Origin: JAVKBW01 sp964352715 | Lineage (GTDB): Bacteria; Pseudomonadota; Alphaproteobacteria; UBA8366; Aestuariispiraceae | Length of the DNA stretch: 39,265 bases | Assembly: GCA_964352715.1 (NCBI GenBank) | Contig: CAYGSU010000037.1 | Coordinates: 1-39,265, forward strand | Direction: 5' to 3' | In this document: piece after piece, positions 1 through 7,424 of the stretch | Layout: each line of letters begins with the position of its first letter | How positions within the stretch are numbered: position 1 is the stretch's first letter | Made by a program: the position numbers and the translations under genes | The notes under the pieces: generated by a model | Seen by the model: the letters and a program-made list of their open reading frames with translations, nothing else | The model's database searches: none | What the model was told of the DNA's origin: nothing

Positions 1-243
1 GGTCTGGTTAACGCGTTCTTTGTCGGCTCCAGCGAATTCGCCTTTGTCATGTCGCTGGTGACGGTTCTTCTGTTCGCAGGCATCACCGCCTGGGAAACAC
101 AGTCGATTAAGAACATGTACCAGGAACATCTCGGTATGGACGTGCTCTCACGCTTTGCCATCTTCGGCGCGCTGCAGCTTTACGGCAGCTTCGTCGTGAT
201 GTTCATCCATATCCTCAGCATCTTCGGTGCGGCGCGCGAATAG
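1..243 (+). CDS. Bax inhibitor-1/YccA family membrane protein, 3' fragment
   Basis: Only the last 80 codons are in the window; the open frame runs in from base 1 and stops at 241-243. The visible part has a hydrophobic helix ending in TAWETQSIKNMY, which resembles the family motif TA(Y/W)DTQ(K/S)IK, then a final membrane segment around YGSFVVMFIHILSIFG. This is the typical C-terminus of YbhL/YccA-type Bax inhibitor-1 proteins, multi-pass inner-membrane proteins linked to calcium leak or to FtsH. The exact role here is unknown. A rho-independent terminator follows 22 bases after the stop. The ATG at 49 is internal, not the start. Confidence 0.85.
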   Translation, partial: GLVNAFFVGSSEFAFVMSLVTVLLFAGITAWETQSIKNMYQEHLGMDVLSRFAIFGALQLYGSFVVMFIHILSIFGAARE

Positions 244-264
244 CGCCAACCTGACGGCTCTAGT

Positions 265-295
265 AAAAGGCCCGGCATTGTCCGGGCCTTTTTTT
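265..295 (+). terminator. Rho-independent terminator after the Bax inhibitor gene
   Basis: An 11-bp perfect stem, AAAAGGCCCGG (265-275) with CCGGGCCTTTT (282-292), has a 6-base loop and runs into a seven-T tract. This ends the first transcript and separates it from the lipoprotein gene. Confidence 0.92.
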
Positions 296-415
296 CGGTT
301 TAACAGCCAGCATGAACTTCAACCTTTGCGTTGACACGCAGGGATTGCGTCCTTACACGGCCCGGTAGTTTCAATTCTGCCCGTGGCAGTTCATTTGGAA
401 ATATCGGAGAATAGT

Positions 416-1012
416 ATGCTTGATTCCTTTGGCCGGCTCTGTGCAGCCGGCATGCTTGTGCTGCTTGGTGCCTGTTCCACTGTTGTTGAAGGGTCTGACC
501 AGACCATCACCGTCATCACCGAACCACCGGGCGCGTCTTGCGAACTGTTTCGTGATGGCAAGGTTATCGCGGTTGCGAACCCGACACCGACAAGCCTGAC
601 CGTCGACAAAAGCAAGAACGACATCAGCGTGACCTGCGAGAAACCGGGTCACTTTGCGGGGTCGGAAACCCTGGTCAGCGAATTTGCCGGCGCAACGCTC
701 GGCAACATCATACTGGGCGGCGGTATCGGCGTTGTCGTCGATGCGGCATCGGGTGCGATGAACAAGTATGAGGAATCCGTGGTTGTCGTCATGCCACCGG
801 AATCCTTCGATTCGGTTGATGCCCGGGATCGTTTCTTCGATGTACAGATTGCGCGTGTCACTGCGAATGCCGAAGAAGAACTTGAAGAAATCAGCTCAGG
901 ATGCAACACCGCGAACAACAATTGTGAAACCATGAAGACGGAGGTTGAAGAGCGTCTGGCGGCACAGGTCGAAACATTCGAACGACAGCGTTCTACCGCC
1001 ATCGTCAACTGA
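416..1012 (+). CDS. PEGA-like lipoprotein
   Basis: A 198-residue predicted lipoprotein. I start it at the ATG at 416 because CGGAGA lies five bases upstream and the product then has a textbook lipoprotein signal: a short N-terminus, a hydrophobic core AAGMLVLLGAC and the lipobox LGAC with Cys20. The frame stays open back to 383, but that start would add 11 polar residues before the signal. After the signal comes a PEGA-like beta domain (TEPPGASCELFRDG...). A glycine-rich stretch, LGGGIGVVVDAASGAMNKY, resembles membrane-inserting glycine segments of other proteobacterial lipoproteins. The C-terminus is charged and helical (EERLAAQVETFERQR). Function unknown; it probably sits in the cell envelope. 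It is a single-gene unit between two terminators. Confidence 0.85.
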   Translation: MLDSFGRLCAAGMLVLLGACSTVVEGSDQTITVITEPPGASCELFRDGKVIAVANPTPTSLTVDKSKNDISVTCEKPGHFAGSETLVSEFAGATLGNIILGGGIGVVVDAASGAMNKYEESVVVVMPPESFDSVDARDRFFDVQIARVTANAEEELEEISSGCNTANNNCETMKTEVEERLAAQVETFERQRSTAIVN

Positions 1013-1034
1013 CAGCAGACAGCATCTGTTGCTG

Positions 1035-1063
1035 AAAAGGCCCGGCTTCGTTCGGGCCTTTTT
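1035..1063. terminator. Bidirectional terminator between lipoprotein gene and rsmB
   Basis: AAAAGGCCCG (1035-1044) pairs with CGGGCCTTTT (1053-1062), and a T run follows. The A run on the left arm becomes a T run on the other strand. The hairpin can therefore end both the plus-strand lipoprotein transcript and the minus-strand htpX-rsmB transcript, whose stop codon is at 1071. Confidence 0.88.
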
Positions 1064-1070
1064 CTTGTTT

Positions 1071-2405
1071 CTATATCCGCCGGAACCGGGCCGCGAAGAA
1101 GCCGTCCAGCCCGCCCTTGCGGTTCAACAGGGCCGGATGAGTGCGCAGGCAGCCGTCGCGGATGGCGCTTTCGCCAAGGCCGGGCAGGTCATCCGCTTCA
1201 ACCGGAACAATCTCCAGCGGCGCATCGGTCTGCTGCACGGCGCTGACGATGGCCGGGCCTTCTTCCGGCTGCAGCGAACACGTGGCGTAGACGATCAACC
1301 CGCCGGGTTTTACGAACGAGGCGGCGTGAAGGATCAGCTTCTGTTGCAGGGCGGCCAGCTTCGCGATATCCGCGCCGCTCTTGATGCGGGCGATATCAGG
1401 GTGCCGGCGCAGGGTGCCGGTGCCGGAACAGGGCGCATCGATCAGCACGGCATCAACCGGTGCGGCCGGTTGCCATTGCAAAGCATCCGAAACAACCACC
1501 TCGACCGGCAGCCACAAACGTTCCATGTTTTCACTCAACCGTTTCAGACGGCTTTCCGATCGATCGACTGCGATCACATGCGCGCCGGCCGAGGCAAACT
1601 GCGCCGTCTTGCCGCCAGGCGCGGCGCACAGATCGACGACGGTCTTTCCGTTTACATCGCCCAGTAGAAGGGCCGGCAGGGCGGCAGCCGCATCCTGCAC
1701 CCACCAGCCGCCTTCATCGAAGCCGGACAGTTTCGGCACATCGCCGGCGTGCGTCAGCCGCACGCTGCCCCAGGGCAAAGCGACCCCGCCCAGCGTTTCC
1801 GACCATGCCTTCGGTTCTTCCTTCACGGACAGGTCCAGCGGCGCTTCGGTCAGATGCGCCAGCGCGATCTCTCGCGCAACCGTTGCGCCATAGGCGGCAA
1901 TCCATGCCTCCCACAGCCAGTCAGGTGTGTTGAGGCGCGCCGGGTCCTGCTGGGCCAGTGCGGCCGGACCGGCCTTCACCACATTGCGCAGCACGGCGTT
2001 GATCAGGCCCTTGTAGCGGGTCAGCCGTTCAGCCTCCGCCAGATCGACCGCCGTGCCCACGGCGGCATGGGCGGGGGTTTCCAGAAACAGCAATTGCACG
2101 GTCGCCAGCCGCAGAATGTTTTTGACCGCTACGGCGTGCGCGGTCGGTTCGCGGGTCAGAAAGCGATTGATGATTTCATCGATCTGGCCAAGCCGGCGCA
2201 ATGCCGTCGCTGTCAGCATGCGGACGAAGGCGCGGTCGCGCTTCGGCAGCGCTTTCAGGCCCTTGTCATGTTCCAGCGCCTCGTCCAGCGGGCGTGATTT
2301 CGCGAGCACGGCATTCAGCACATGCAATGCAGCGCGACGCGCCGGCAGACCGGTGGTCGGTTCGGAAGGGTCGGCTGAGACTGATTTTGAAGCTGTGTCG
2401 TTCAT
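1071..2405 (-). CDS. rsmB: 16S rRNA (cytosine-967-C5)-methyltransferase RsmB
   Basis: A 444-residue RsmB/Fmu enzyme that methylates C5 of C967 in 16S rRNA using S-adenosylmethionine. Residues about 20-150 form the NusB-like RNA-binding domain (RRAALHVLNAVL, YKGLINAVLRNV). The SAM-binding motif DLCAAPGGKT is at 258-267. The two cysteines typical of RNA m5C enzymes are Cys326 in DAPCSGTGT and Cys376 in YATCSLQPEEG; by family knowledge the latter attacks C6 of the base. The length is normal. The gene starts 42 bases after the htpX stop, so the two are probably co-transcribed. Confidence 0.95.
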   Translation of the reverse strand: MNDTASKSVSADPSEPTTGLPARRAALHVLNAVLAKSRPLDEALEHDKGLKALPKRDRAFVRMLTATALRRLGQIDEIINRFLTREPTAHAVAVKNILRLATVQLLFLETPAHAAVGTAVDLAEAERLTRYKGLINAVLRNVVKAGPAALAQQDPARLNTPDWLWEAWIAAYGATVAREIALAHLTEAPLDLSVKEEPKAWSETLGGVALPWGSVRLTHAGDVPKLSGFDEGGWWVQDAAAALPALLLGDVNGKTVVDLCAAPGGKTAQFASAGAHVIAVDRSESRLKRLSENMERLWLPVEVVVSDALQWQPAAPVDAVLIDAPCSGTGTLRRHPDIARIKSGADIAKLAALQQKLILHAASFVKPGGLIVYATCSLQPEEGPAIVSAVQQTDAPLEIVPVEADDLPGLGESAIRDGCLRTHPALLNRKGGLDGFFAARFRRI

Positions 2406-2447
2406 GGCGGGGACCTTAGACAGTCGAACCGCGCTTGGCGAGCAGGA

Positions 2448-3332
2448 TCAGCCCCACGGGCTGACCGGTTTTACGCCTGTGGATTCCATATGTTGCGCCA
2501 TCCGGCGAAGCGCCTCGACCCTGTTTTTTGTATTGGGGTGGGTCGAGAACAGATTGTCCATCTTTCTGGTATGCAAGGGATTGACGATGAACATATGAGC
2601 GGTCGCCGGGTTGTCCTCGGCGCGCGCGTTCTCGACGGTGTCGGCGCCGCGCTGCAGTTTCTCCAGCGCCGAGGCCAGCCATAACGGATTGCCGCAGATT
2701 TCTGCACCGGCTTTGTCGGCGGAATATTCCCGTGTCCGGCTGATCGCCATCTGCACCAGCATCGCCGCCAGCGGCCCGAGGATCATCACGATGATTGCGC
2801 CGAGGCCACCCAGCGGGCTTTGCCGGTTGCCGCCGAACAGGCCGGTGAACAGAGCCATGTTGGCCAGCATTGAAATCGCACCGGCAATGGTCGCTGTTAC
2901 TGTCATGGTCAGCGTGTCGCGGTTTTTCACATGCGCCAGTTCGTGCGCCATCACCCCGGCCAGTTCCTGCGCATTCAACAGCCGTAGCAGGCCGCTGGTC
3001 GCCGCTACCGCCGCGTTTTCCGGGTTGCGGCCGGTTGCGAAGGCGTTCGGCTGGTCGCTCTGGATGATATAAACCTTGGGCATCGGCAACTCGGCACGCC
3101 GCGCCAGTTGCTCGACAATGCCGTGAAAGCCGGGGGCCGTTTTCGCATCGACCTGCTTTGCCCGGTACATCCGAAGCACGATCTTGTCGGAGTTCCAGTA
3201 GGAAAAGAAGTTCATCGCGACGGCGAAAGCCAGGGCGATGAGCAGGCCGGTCTGACCGCCGACAAGATAGCCGCACCCGACCAGCAGGGCGGTCATGGCG
3301 GCCATCAGCATGAAAGTACGCATCGTGTTCAT
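2448..3332 (-). CDS. htpX: Heat-shock membrane protease HtpX (M48)
   Basis: A 294-residue inner-membrane zinc metalloprotease of family M48B, involved with FtsH in quality control of damaged membrane proteins. Two N-terminal membrane segments (about 5-25 and 28-46) precede the cytoplasmic catalytic domain. The HEXXH motif is H130-ELAH-134, and the likely third zinc ligand is Glu202 in REYSADKAG. Two further hydrophobic segments lie between them (about 145-168 and 177-196), as in the family. A strong match to the alphaproteobacterial sigma-32 promoter sits just upstream (3368-3398), which suits heat induction. Start ATG at 3332; the ribosome site is weak. Confidence 0.96.
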   Translation of the reverse strand: MNTMRTFMLMAAMTALLVGCGYLVGGQTGLLIALAFAVAMNFFSYWNSDKIVLRMYRAKQVDAKTAPGFHGIVEQLARRAELPMPKVYIIQSDQPNAFATGRNPENAAVAATSGLLRLLNAQELAGVMAHELAHVKNRDTLTMTVTATIAGAISMLANMALFTGLFGGNRQSPLGGLGAIIVMILGPLAAMLVQMAISRTREYSADKAGAEICGNPLWLASALEKLQRGADTVENARAEDNPATAHMFIVNPLHTRKMDNLFSTHPNTKNRVEALRRMAQHMESTGVKPVSPWG

Positions 3333-3367
3333 TGGTTTCGTTCTGTCCGATAAGGTTTATGACTTTT

Positions 3368-3398
3368 CAAAGATAAGCGCTGAAAACCCGGCTACAAG
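3368..3398 (-). promoter_or_regulatory. Sigma-32 (RpoH)-type promoter for htpX
   Basis: Read on the minus strand, the site is CTTG (3398-3395), a 17-base spacer, then CTTATCTTTG (3377-3368). This matches every specified position of the alphaproteobacterial RpoH consensus CTTG-N17/18-CYTATNTNNG. The predicted transcript starts about 28 bases before the htpX ATG. The position, family and motif all agree. Confidence 0.8.
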
Positions 3399-3400
3399 GC

Positions 3401-3429
3401 TTGGCGCGACGCAATGCTTGGGCCATATT
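3401..3429 (+). promoter_or_regulatory. Housekeeping-type promoter, possibly leaderless, for the DUF1674 gene
   Basis: TTGGCG (3401-3406) is followed after 17 bases by CATATT (3424-3429). The ATG at 3437 begins eight bases after the -10 hexamer, which is where transcription would be expected to start. No Shine-Dalgarno sequence lies before that ATG. It is back-to-back with the htpX heat-shock promoter. Confidence 0.5.
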
Positions 3430-3436
3430 CCCCGGT

Positions 3437-3700
3437 ATGAAACTGTTCAAGAAAAGCATAAAGGCTGAAAAGCCTGCCGCCGAGGCGAAACCGGCCAAGC
3501 TGCCGCCCGGCTATGACCCTGAAATCCGCGGGCAGGACAGCCGCCGTATGGCGGAGCTGAAGGCGGATATGGCGGGCATGAAATGGCGCGCCGAAGCAGA
3601 AGCCAAAGGCGAGATCGAACGCGAGACCGGCGGTCCGAAAGGGCTGGAACCGACCCGCTACGGCGACTGGGAACGTGCCGGACGCTGTGTCGACTTCTAG
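3437..3700 (+). CDS. DUF1674 / SDHAF4-like succinate dehydrogenase assembly factor
   Basis: An 87-residue protein. The C-terminal signature TGGPKGLEPTRYGDWERAG followed by RCVDF is diagnostic of DUF1674, the bacterial relatives of SDHAF4. SDHAF4 binds the FAD-loaded SdhA subunit during assembly of succinate dehydrogenase; the bacterial role is inferred by homology. The N-terminal half is lysine/alanine-rich and probably disordered. I start it at the ATG at 3437 (MKLFKKSIK) rather than the upstream frame opening at 3401, because that opening overlaps the promoter elements. In many alphaproteobacteria this gene lies next to htpX and rsmB, as here, although divergent. Confidence 0.85.
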   Translation: MKLFKKSIKAEKPAAEAKPAKLPPGYDPEIRGQDSRRMAELKADMAGMKWRAEAEAKGEIERETGGPKGLEPTRYGDWERAGRCVDF

Positions 3701-3721
3701 TTATTCCGTCGATTCTGCCTG

Positions 3722-4336
3722 ATGGTTTTCGAAGCAGGAACGGCGCAGGCGCACACCCTCTCAGACTGGCCAACATCCGGCACCGTTACCGTATTCGACA
3801 CAGAATTCACCGCCTGGGAAGGCAGCCAGGCGCGCAACTGGGCTGAACCCTGGGAAACGACGGAACTGGTGGAAATCGGCGCGGTGCGGTGCGACTCCGC
3901 CACTTTCGCCATTCTGGACAGTTTTCAGGTTCTGGTTCTGCCGAAAAGGAACCCGGTCCTGTCGGACTACTTTGTCACGCTGACCGGCATCACCCAGGCT
4001 GATCTTGAAGAAAACGGTGTGCCGCTGCCCGAGGCCGTTGCCGGTTTTGAAACATTTACGGAAACGTCGGATGTCATTCTGTCGAATGGTGGCGATGCCG
4101 ATGTTTTTGTCGAATCCTTCGCCTGTTACGGGTTGCCGTGTCCGCTCAATTTCCGAAAATTCCTGAATATCCAGCCGGCGCTGCTGGCCCTGTTTCCCGG
4201 TCGGCCCAGCATATCGTCAGTCGAGATTCCGCATCTGGCCGGCGTTGATTTCGTGTTCAAGGCCCATGAAGCGCTGGAAGACGCCAGGGCAATCGCCACG
4301 GCGCTGGCAAAGCTTAGGGTAGACGGGTGTATCTAG
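3722..4336 (+). CDS. DEDDh 3'-5' exonuclease (DnaQ/ERI-like)
   Basis: A 204-residue stand-alone exonuclease of the RNase T/DnaQ superfamily. Exo I is VFDTEFT (Asp26, Glu28). Exo II is around SNGGDADVF (Asp125 or Asp127). Exo III is AHEALEDARA with the His182-x4-Asp187 spacing that defines the DEDDh group. The four acidic residues would bind two metal ions. The layout, with a TLTGITQADLE segment between Exo I and II, resembles ERI-1/KapD-like exonucleases more than the DNA polymerase III epsilon subunit. The substrate is unknown. The gene starts 21 bases after the DUF1674 stop, so it is probably co-transcribed, and it ends two bases from the convergent FkbM gene. Confidence 0.82.
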   Translation: MVFEAGTAQAHTLSDWPTSGTVTVFDTEFTAWEGSQARNWAEPWETTELVEIGAVRCDSATFAILDSFQVLVLPKRNPVLSDYFVTLTGITQADLEENGVPLPEAVAGFETFTETSDVILSNGGDADVFVESFACYGLPCPLNFRKFLNIQPALLALFPGRPSISSVEIPHLAGVDFVFKAHEALEDARAIATALAKLRVDGCI

Positions 4337-4338
4337 GG

Positions 4339-5199
4339 TCAGCCGCCGGAGAGCGACCGGAAAAATTGCCGGGCCAGATCGCTGTTGCCCCTGTCGTCGA
4401 TTGTCTTGAGAATGGCGGCAACGGCATCGAAGGACCGGTACATGTCCTGCAGAAGCACCGCCATCTTTATCAGTGCGGGTGCTTCCATATCAGGCCAGCT
4501 TTCGATGCGGCGAATATACACCGCTTCCCCCCACAAAAGCTGCTTTACGCCCTGTGCCCCGCCTTTCGGCAGGTTCACCGGCTTGTAGCAGCGCGTCGCC
4601 GAACCCAGAAAGGTGTGAAACTGCAACCCGGCTTTCCGCAGTTCCGCATCGACGTCCGCGAATAGCGGCTGGCCCTTGTAGAGTTCGAGGAACTCTACCT
4701 CGGTCTGTACGACCGAAACGGTTTCCAGCGCCTTTTGTGCACCGGTCAGCACATCCAGCTCGGCACCCTGCACATCCATTTTCAGAAAATCCGGCTGTTG
4801 GCCGTTCAAAACGTCGTCGAGCCTGACGGTCTCGACCGGAATGCGGTCGACAACCTGACAAAGCTCGGCAAGGTTCTGGAACTTTTCCATCAGGTTATGG
4901 TTCGGTTCGTAAAGCGAGCTTGTATATCCGGTATTGGTAAGATGCAGCACCGCAGAACCGCCGCGTCCGATGGCCTTGTCTATTATCCGGTGCGGCGGCG
5001 GGAATTTGCTGCGCAGCGCGGCAAGGGCGTTCTGGTCTGGCTCCGCGGCAATCAGGGTCGCCAGACCGGCCTCGACAAGAGGCATGTAAAGCGGCGGCTC
5101 TGCCTGCAACAGCGCTGCGCCGATATCGCACAGGGTCAGTTGCGGCAGAATTGGGTCAATATAGGATTGCTTGTGCAGGTCCGGCAGGGAAAAGGCCAT
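4339..5199 (-). CDS. FkbM family SAM-dependent methyltransferase
   Basis: A 286-residue protein with the FkbM methyltransferase core. AAEPDQNALAALRSKF resembles the SAM-binding acidic loop region, and DFLKMDVQGAELDVLTGA is the hallmark FkbM motif. VVQTEVEFLELYKGQPLF is the conserved strand and loop after it. Members O-methylate sugars, polyketides or lipids; the substrate cannot be told from sequence. The C-terminal 60 residues are an extension beyond the core fold. No glycan or secondary-metabolite genes flank it. It is divergent from regB across 152 bases and convergent with the exonuclease gene. Confidence 0.82.
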   Translation of the reverse strand: MAFSLPDLHKQSYIDPILPQLTLCDIGAALLQAEPPLYMPLVEAGLATLIAAEPDQNALAALRSKFPPPHRIIDKAIGRGGSAVLHLTNTGYTSSLYEPNHNLMEKFQNLAELCQVVDRIPVETVRLDDVLNGQQPDFLKMDVQGAELDVLTGAQKALETVSVVQTEVEFLELYKGQPLFADVDAELRKAGLQFHTFLGSATRCYKPVNLPKGGAQGVKQLLWGEAVYIRRIESWPDMEAPALIKMAVLLQDMYRSFDAVAAILKTIDDRGNSDLARQFFRSLSGG

Positions 5200-5351
5200 G
5201 GTCAGCTTTCGGGTCGCAGAAATCAGTATGACGGAACGCTATCATGCTTTGCCGGCGGGACACAGACAGGGCAAACCATTTGTCGTGCCGGATGTTTGCA
5301 GCATTGGCATTGGCCTTGACCTTCCTGCGATACCCGGCTTGAGATGATGGC

Positions 5352-6680
5352 ATGACCGAGACCCTTTCCCCGTCGCCCGATCAGGCGGAAAACGACGATA
5401 TCCGGCCGGCCGTAACAACCAGGCGCGCCGGCGGCATCAATGTCAGAACCCTGGGGTTGATCCGCTGGGTCGCGGTCGGTGGCCAATTGACCGCTTTGGG
5501 CATTGTGCAATTCATTCTCGACTATCCGCTGCCGGTTTGGGAATGTCTTGCCTGCGTGCTGGCGCTGGCGGTTTCCAATCTTGTTCTCAGGCGCGGCCGG
5601 CACTGGCGATCCAGATTGCCGAACTACCACGCTGCCCGCCTGCTGACCTTCGACATGGCTGAAATCAGCGCGCTTCTGTATTTTACAGGCGGGCTGTCGA
5701 ACCCGTTTTCGCCACTGATACTGGTGCCGGTTACGGTATCCGCGGCGATCCTGTCGCGCGGCGCGACGATCATGCTGACGATCTTCTCTCTGTTCGGCAT
5801 TTCGGTGCTGGCGGTGTTTCATCAGCCGTTGCCGTGGAGCGAAAGCCTTGAACTGCCGATTGTCTATCGGCTGGCGCTGTGGACAGCGCTGGCGGTCAGC
5901 CTGATTTTCATGGCGGCCTTTGTCTGGTCGGTTGCCGACGAATCCCGGCAGCGCGAACAGGCACTGGCCGAAACAGAGGCGGCTCTGGCGCGCGAGCAGC
6001 GGTTGTCTGCTCTTGGCGGTCTGGCGGCGGCGGCGGCGCATGAACTGGGATCGCCGCTGAACACGATTTCGCTGATCGCTAAGGATCTGCCGAAGGAATT
6101 GCCGCCGGATGACCCGGTGCAGCAGGACCTGTCCGATCTCGTCGAGCAGGTCGACCGCTGCCGCGATATCCTGCAGGCGCTCGCCCGGCGGCCGGAAACC
6201 GAAGGCGGCCAGCCCTACGATATCCTGCCGCTGACAGATCTGGCGGCGGAATCGGCGAAAAATCATATCGACCCTGAAAGGCAGTTCCATCTGACGGTCG
6301 ATGAAGCGTCCGACGGGCCGGAACCCATGCTTGCCCGAAGCCCCGAACTGCTGCACGGATTGGGAAATCTGATCCAGAATGCCAGCCAGTTTTGCCGTAA
6401 GCGGGTAGATATGTCGCTGTTCTGGACAGAAGACAGCGTAACGATCACGATCATTGATGACGGGCCGGGATTTCCCGTCTGGCTGCTGGATTCGCTCGGC
6501 GAACCATACCTTTCGACACAGGCGGGCAAGGCCGGGCACATGGGCTTGGGGATCTTTATTGCGCAAACACTACTTGATCGGGTCGGCGCGCGCGTTAGGT
6601 ATAGAAACAGGAAACCGACCGGTGCGAGTGTACAAGTTCGGATACCTCTCCGCGTGGACGGACCTGTGAACAGGGTCTAA
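5352..6680 (+). CDS. regB: Redox-sensing histidine kinase RegB/PrrB/ActS
   Basis: A 442-residue membrane histidine kinase that adjusts gene expression to oxygen and redox state. About six membrane segments lie between residues 35 and 195. The ubiquinone-binding heptapeptide GGLSNPF is at 113-119. The H-box AAAAHELGSPLN carries the phosphorylated His230. The redox-active cysteine is Cys270 in QVDRCRDIL, equivalent to RegB Cys265 of Rhodobacter. The ATP-binding domain has the N-box LIQNASQF, the G1 box IIDDGPGFP and the G2 box GHMGLGIF. All sensing residues known for the family are present, so it should be a functional sensor. It is followed immediately by regA. Confidence 0.95.
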   Translation: MTETLSPSPDQAENDDIRPAVTTRRAGGINVRTLGLIRWVAVGGQLTALGIVQFILDYPLPVWECLACVLALAVSNLVLRRGRHWRSRLPNYHAARLLTFDMAEISALLYFTGGLSNPFSPLILVPVTVSAAILSRGATIMLTIFSLFGISVLAVFHQPLPWSESLELPIVYRLALWTALAVSLIFMAAFVWSVADESRQREQALAETEAALAREQRLSALGGLAAAAAHELGSPLNTISLIAKDLPKELPPDDPVQQDLSDLVEQVDRCRDILQALARRPETEGGQPYDILPLTDLAAESAKNHIDPERQFHLTVDEASDGPEPMLARSPELLHGLGNLIQNASQFCRKRVDMSLFWTEDSVTITIIDDGPGFPVWLLDSLGEPYLSTQAGKAGHMGLGIFIAQTLLDRVGARVRYRNRKPTGASVQVRIPLRVDGPVNRV

Positions 6681-6692
6681 AAGGTCTTGGAT

Positions 6693-7259
6693 ATGGATAC
6701 ACTGACAGCCAAACCAGCCATCGCCGATGCCGACATGCCTCGGCTCTTGATCGTCGACGACGACAGGCCCCTGCGCCAGCGTCTTGTCAGGGCGATGGAA
6801 CAGCGCGGTTTTTTGGTTACCGATGCCGAAAGCGTGGCCGATGCCAAAGCGCTGTTAGGGAAGGAAAGCTTTTCCCATGCTCTGGTTGATCTTCGTCTGG
6901 ATGACGGCACCGGCATGGACGTTATCGAGGTTCTGACGCAGGGCGACTCCGACACACGCGTTGTGATGCTGACCGGCTACGGCAATATCGCCAGCGCGGT
7001 TTCCGCCATCAAGGCCGGCGCGGTTGATTACCTGCCGAAACCTGCCGATGCAGATCAGATCGCCGCTGCCCTGCTTGATCACGAAACACCACTGCCGTCG
7101 CCGCCGCAGGACCCGATGTCGGCCGACCGGGTGCGCTGGGAGCACATCCAGCGCGTGTTCGAGCAGTGCAACCGCAATGTCTCCGAAACCGCCCGGCGCC
7201 TTAAGATGCATCGCCGCACCCTGCAGCGCATCCTCAACAAGCACGCCCCGCGCGGCTGA
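6693..7259 (+). CDS. regA: Response regulator RegA/PrrA/ActR
   Basis: A 188-residue partner of RegB. The receiver domain has the acidic pocket LLIVDDDRP, the phospho-acceptor Asp66 in HALVDLRLDDG, the threonine in VVMLTGYGN and the lysine in DYLPKPAD. A short linker leads to a Fis-type helix-turn-helix, NVSETARRLKMHRRTLQRIL, which is very strongly conserved in this family. I choose the ATG at 6693 over an in-frame TTG at 6687, because AAAGG (6680-6684) is eight bases from the ATG and only two from the TTG. The regB stop lies 12 bases upstream. The cobalamin operon begins 165 bases downstream on the same strand. Confidence 0.95.
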   Translation: MDTLTAKPAIADADMPRLLIVDDDRPLRQRLVRAMEQRGFLVTDAESVADAKALLGKESFSHALVDLRLDDGTGMDVIEVLTQGDSDTRVVMLTGYGNIASAVSAIKAGAVDYLPKPADADQIAAALLDHETPLPSPPQDPMSADRVRWEHIQRVFEQCNRNVSETARRLKMHRRTLQRILNKHAPRG

Positions 7260-7424
7260 TCTCATTCAGGATTCAGGCGCATTCTCGCCAGAATTCGGCG
7301 TGATTCCGTTTTACGCGCCAGCCTGCATCCGATAGCTTCCCGACATGCGTACCCGCCTGCCCGGGGCAAATTCGGCAGGAATATCGATCATTCGAACCCG
7401 AGATAGATTAGGACAGGGGCAAAT

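Noticed and set aside
5223..6566. 447-codon open frame on the minus strand opposite regB
   Set aside because: It is the antisense of a well-supported kinase. The translation is rich in Arg and Gln with no recognisable domain, typical of a shadow frame in GC-rich DNA.
7260..7424. Possible cobalamin riboswitch before cbiX
   Set aside because: I see no B12-box (GCCACTG-type) or the other conserved riboswitch blocks here, nor at 19904-20039. A covariance-model search would settle it.
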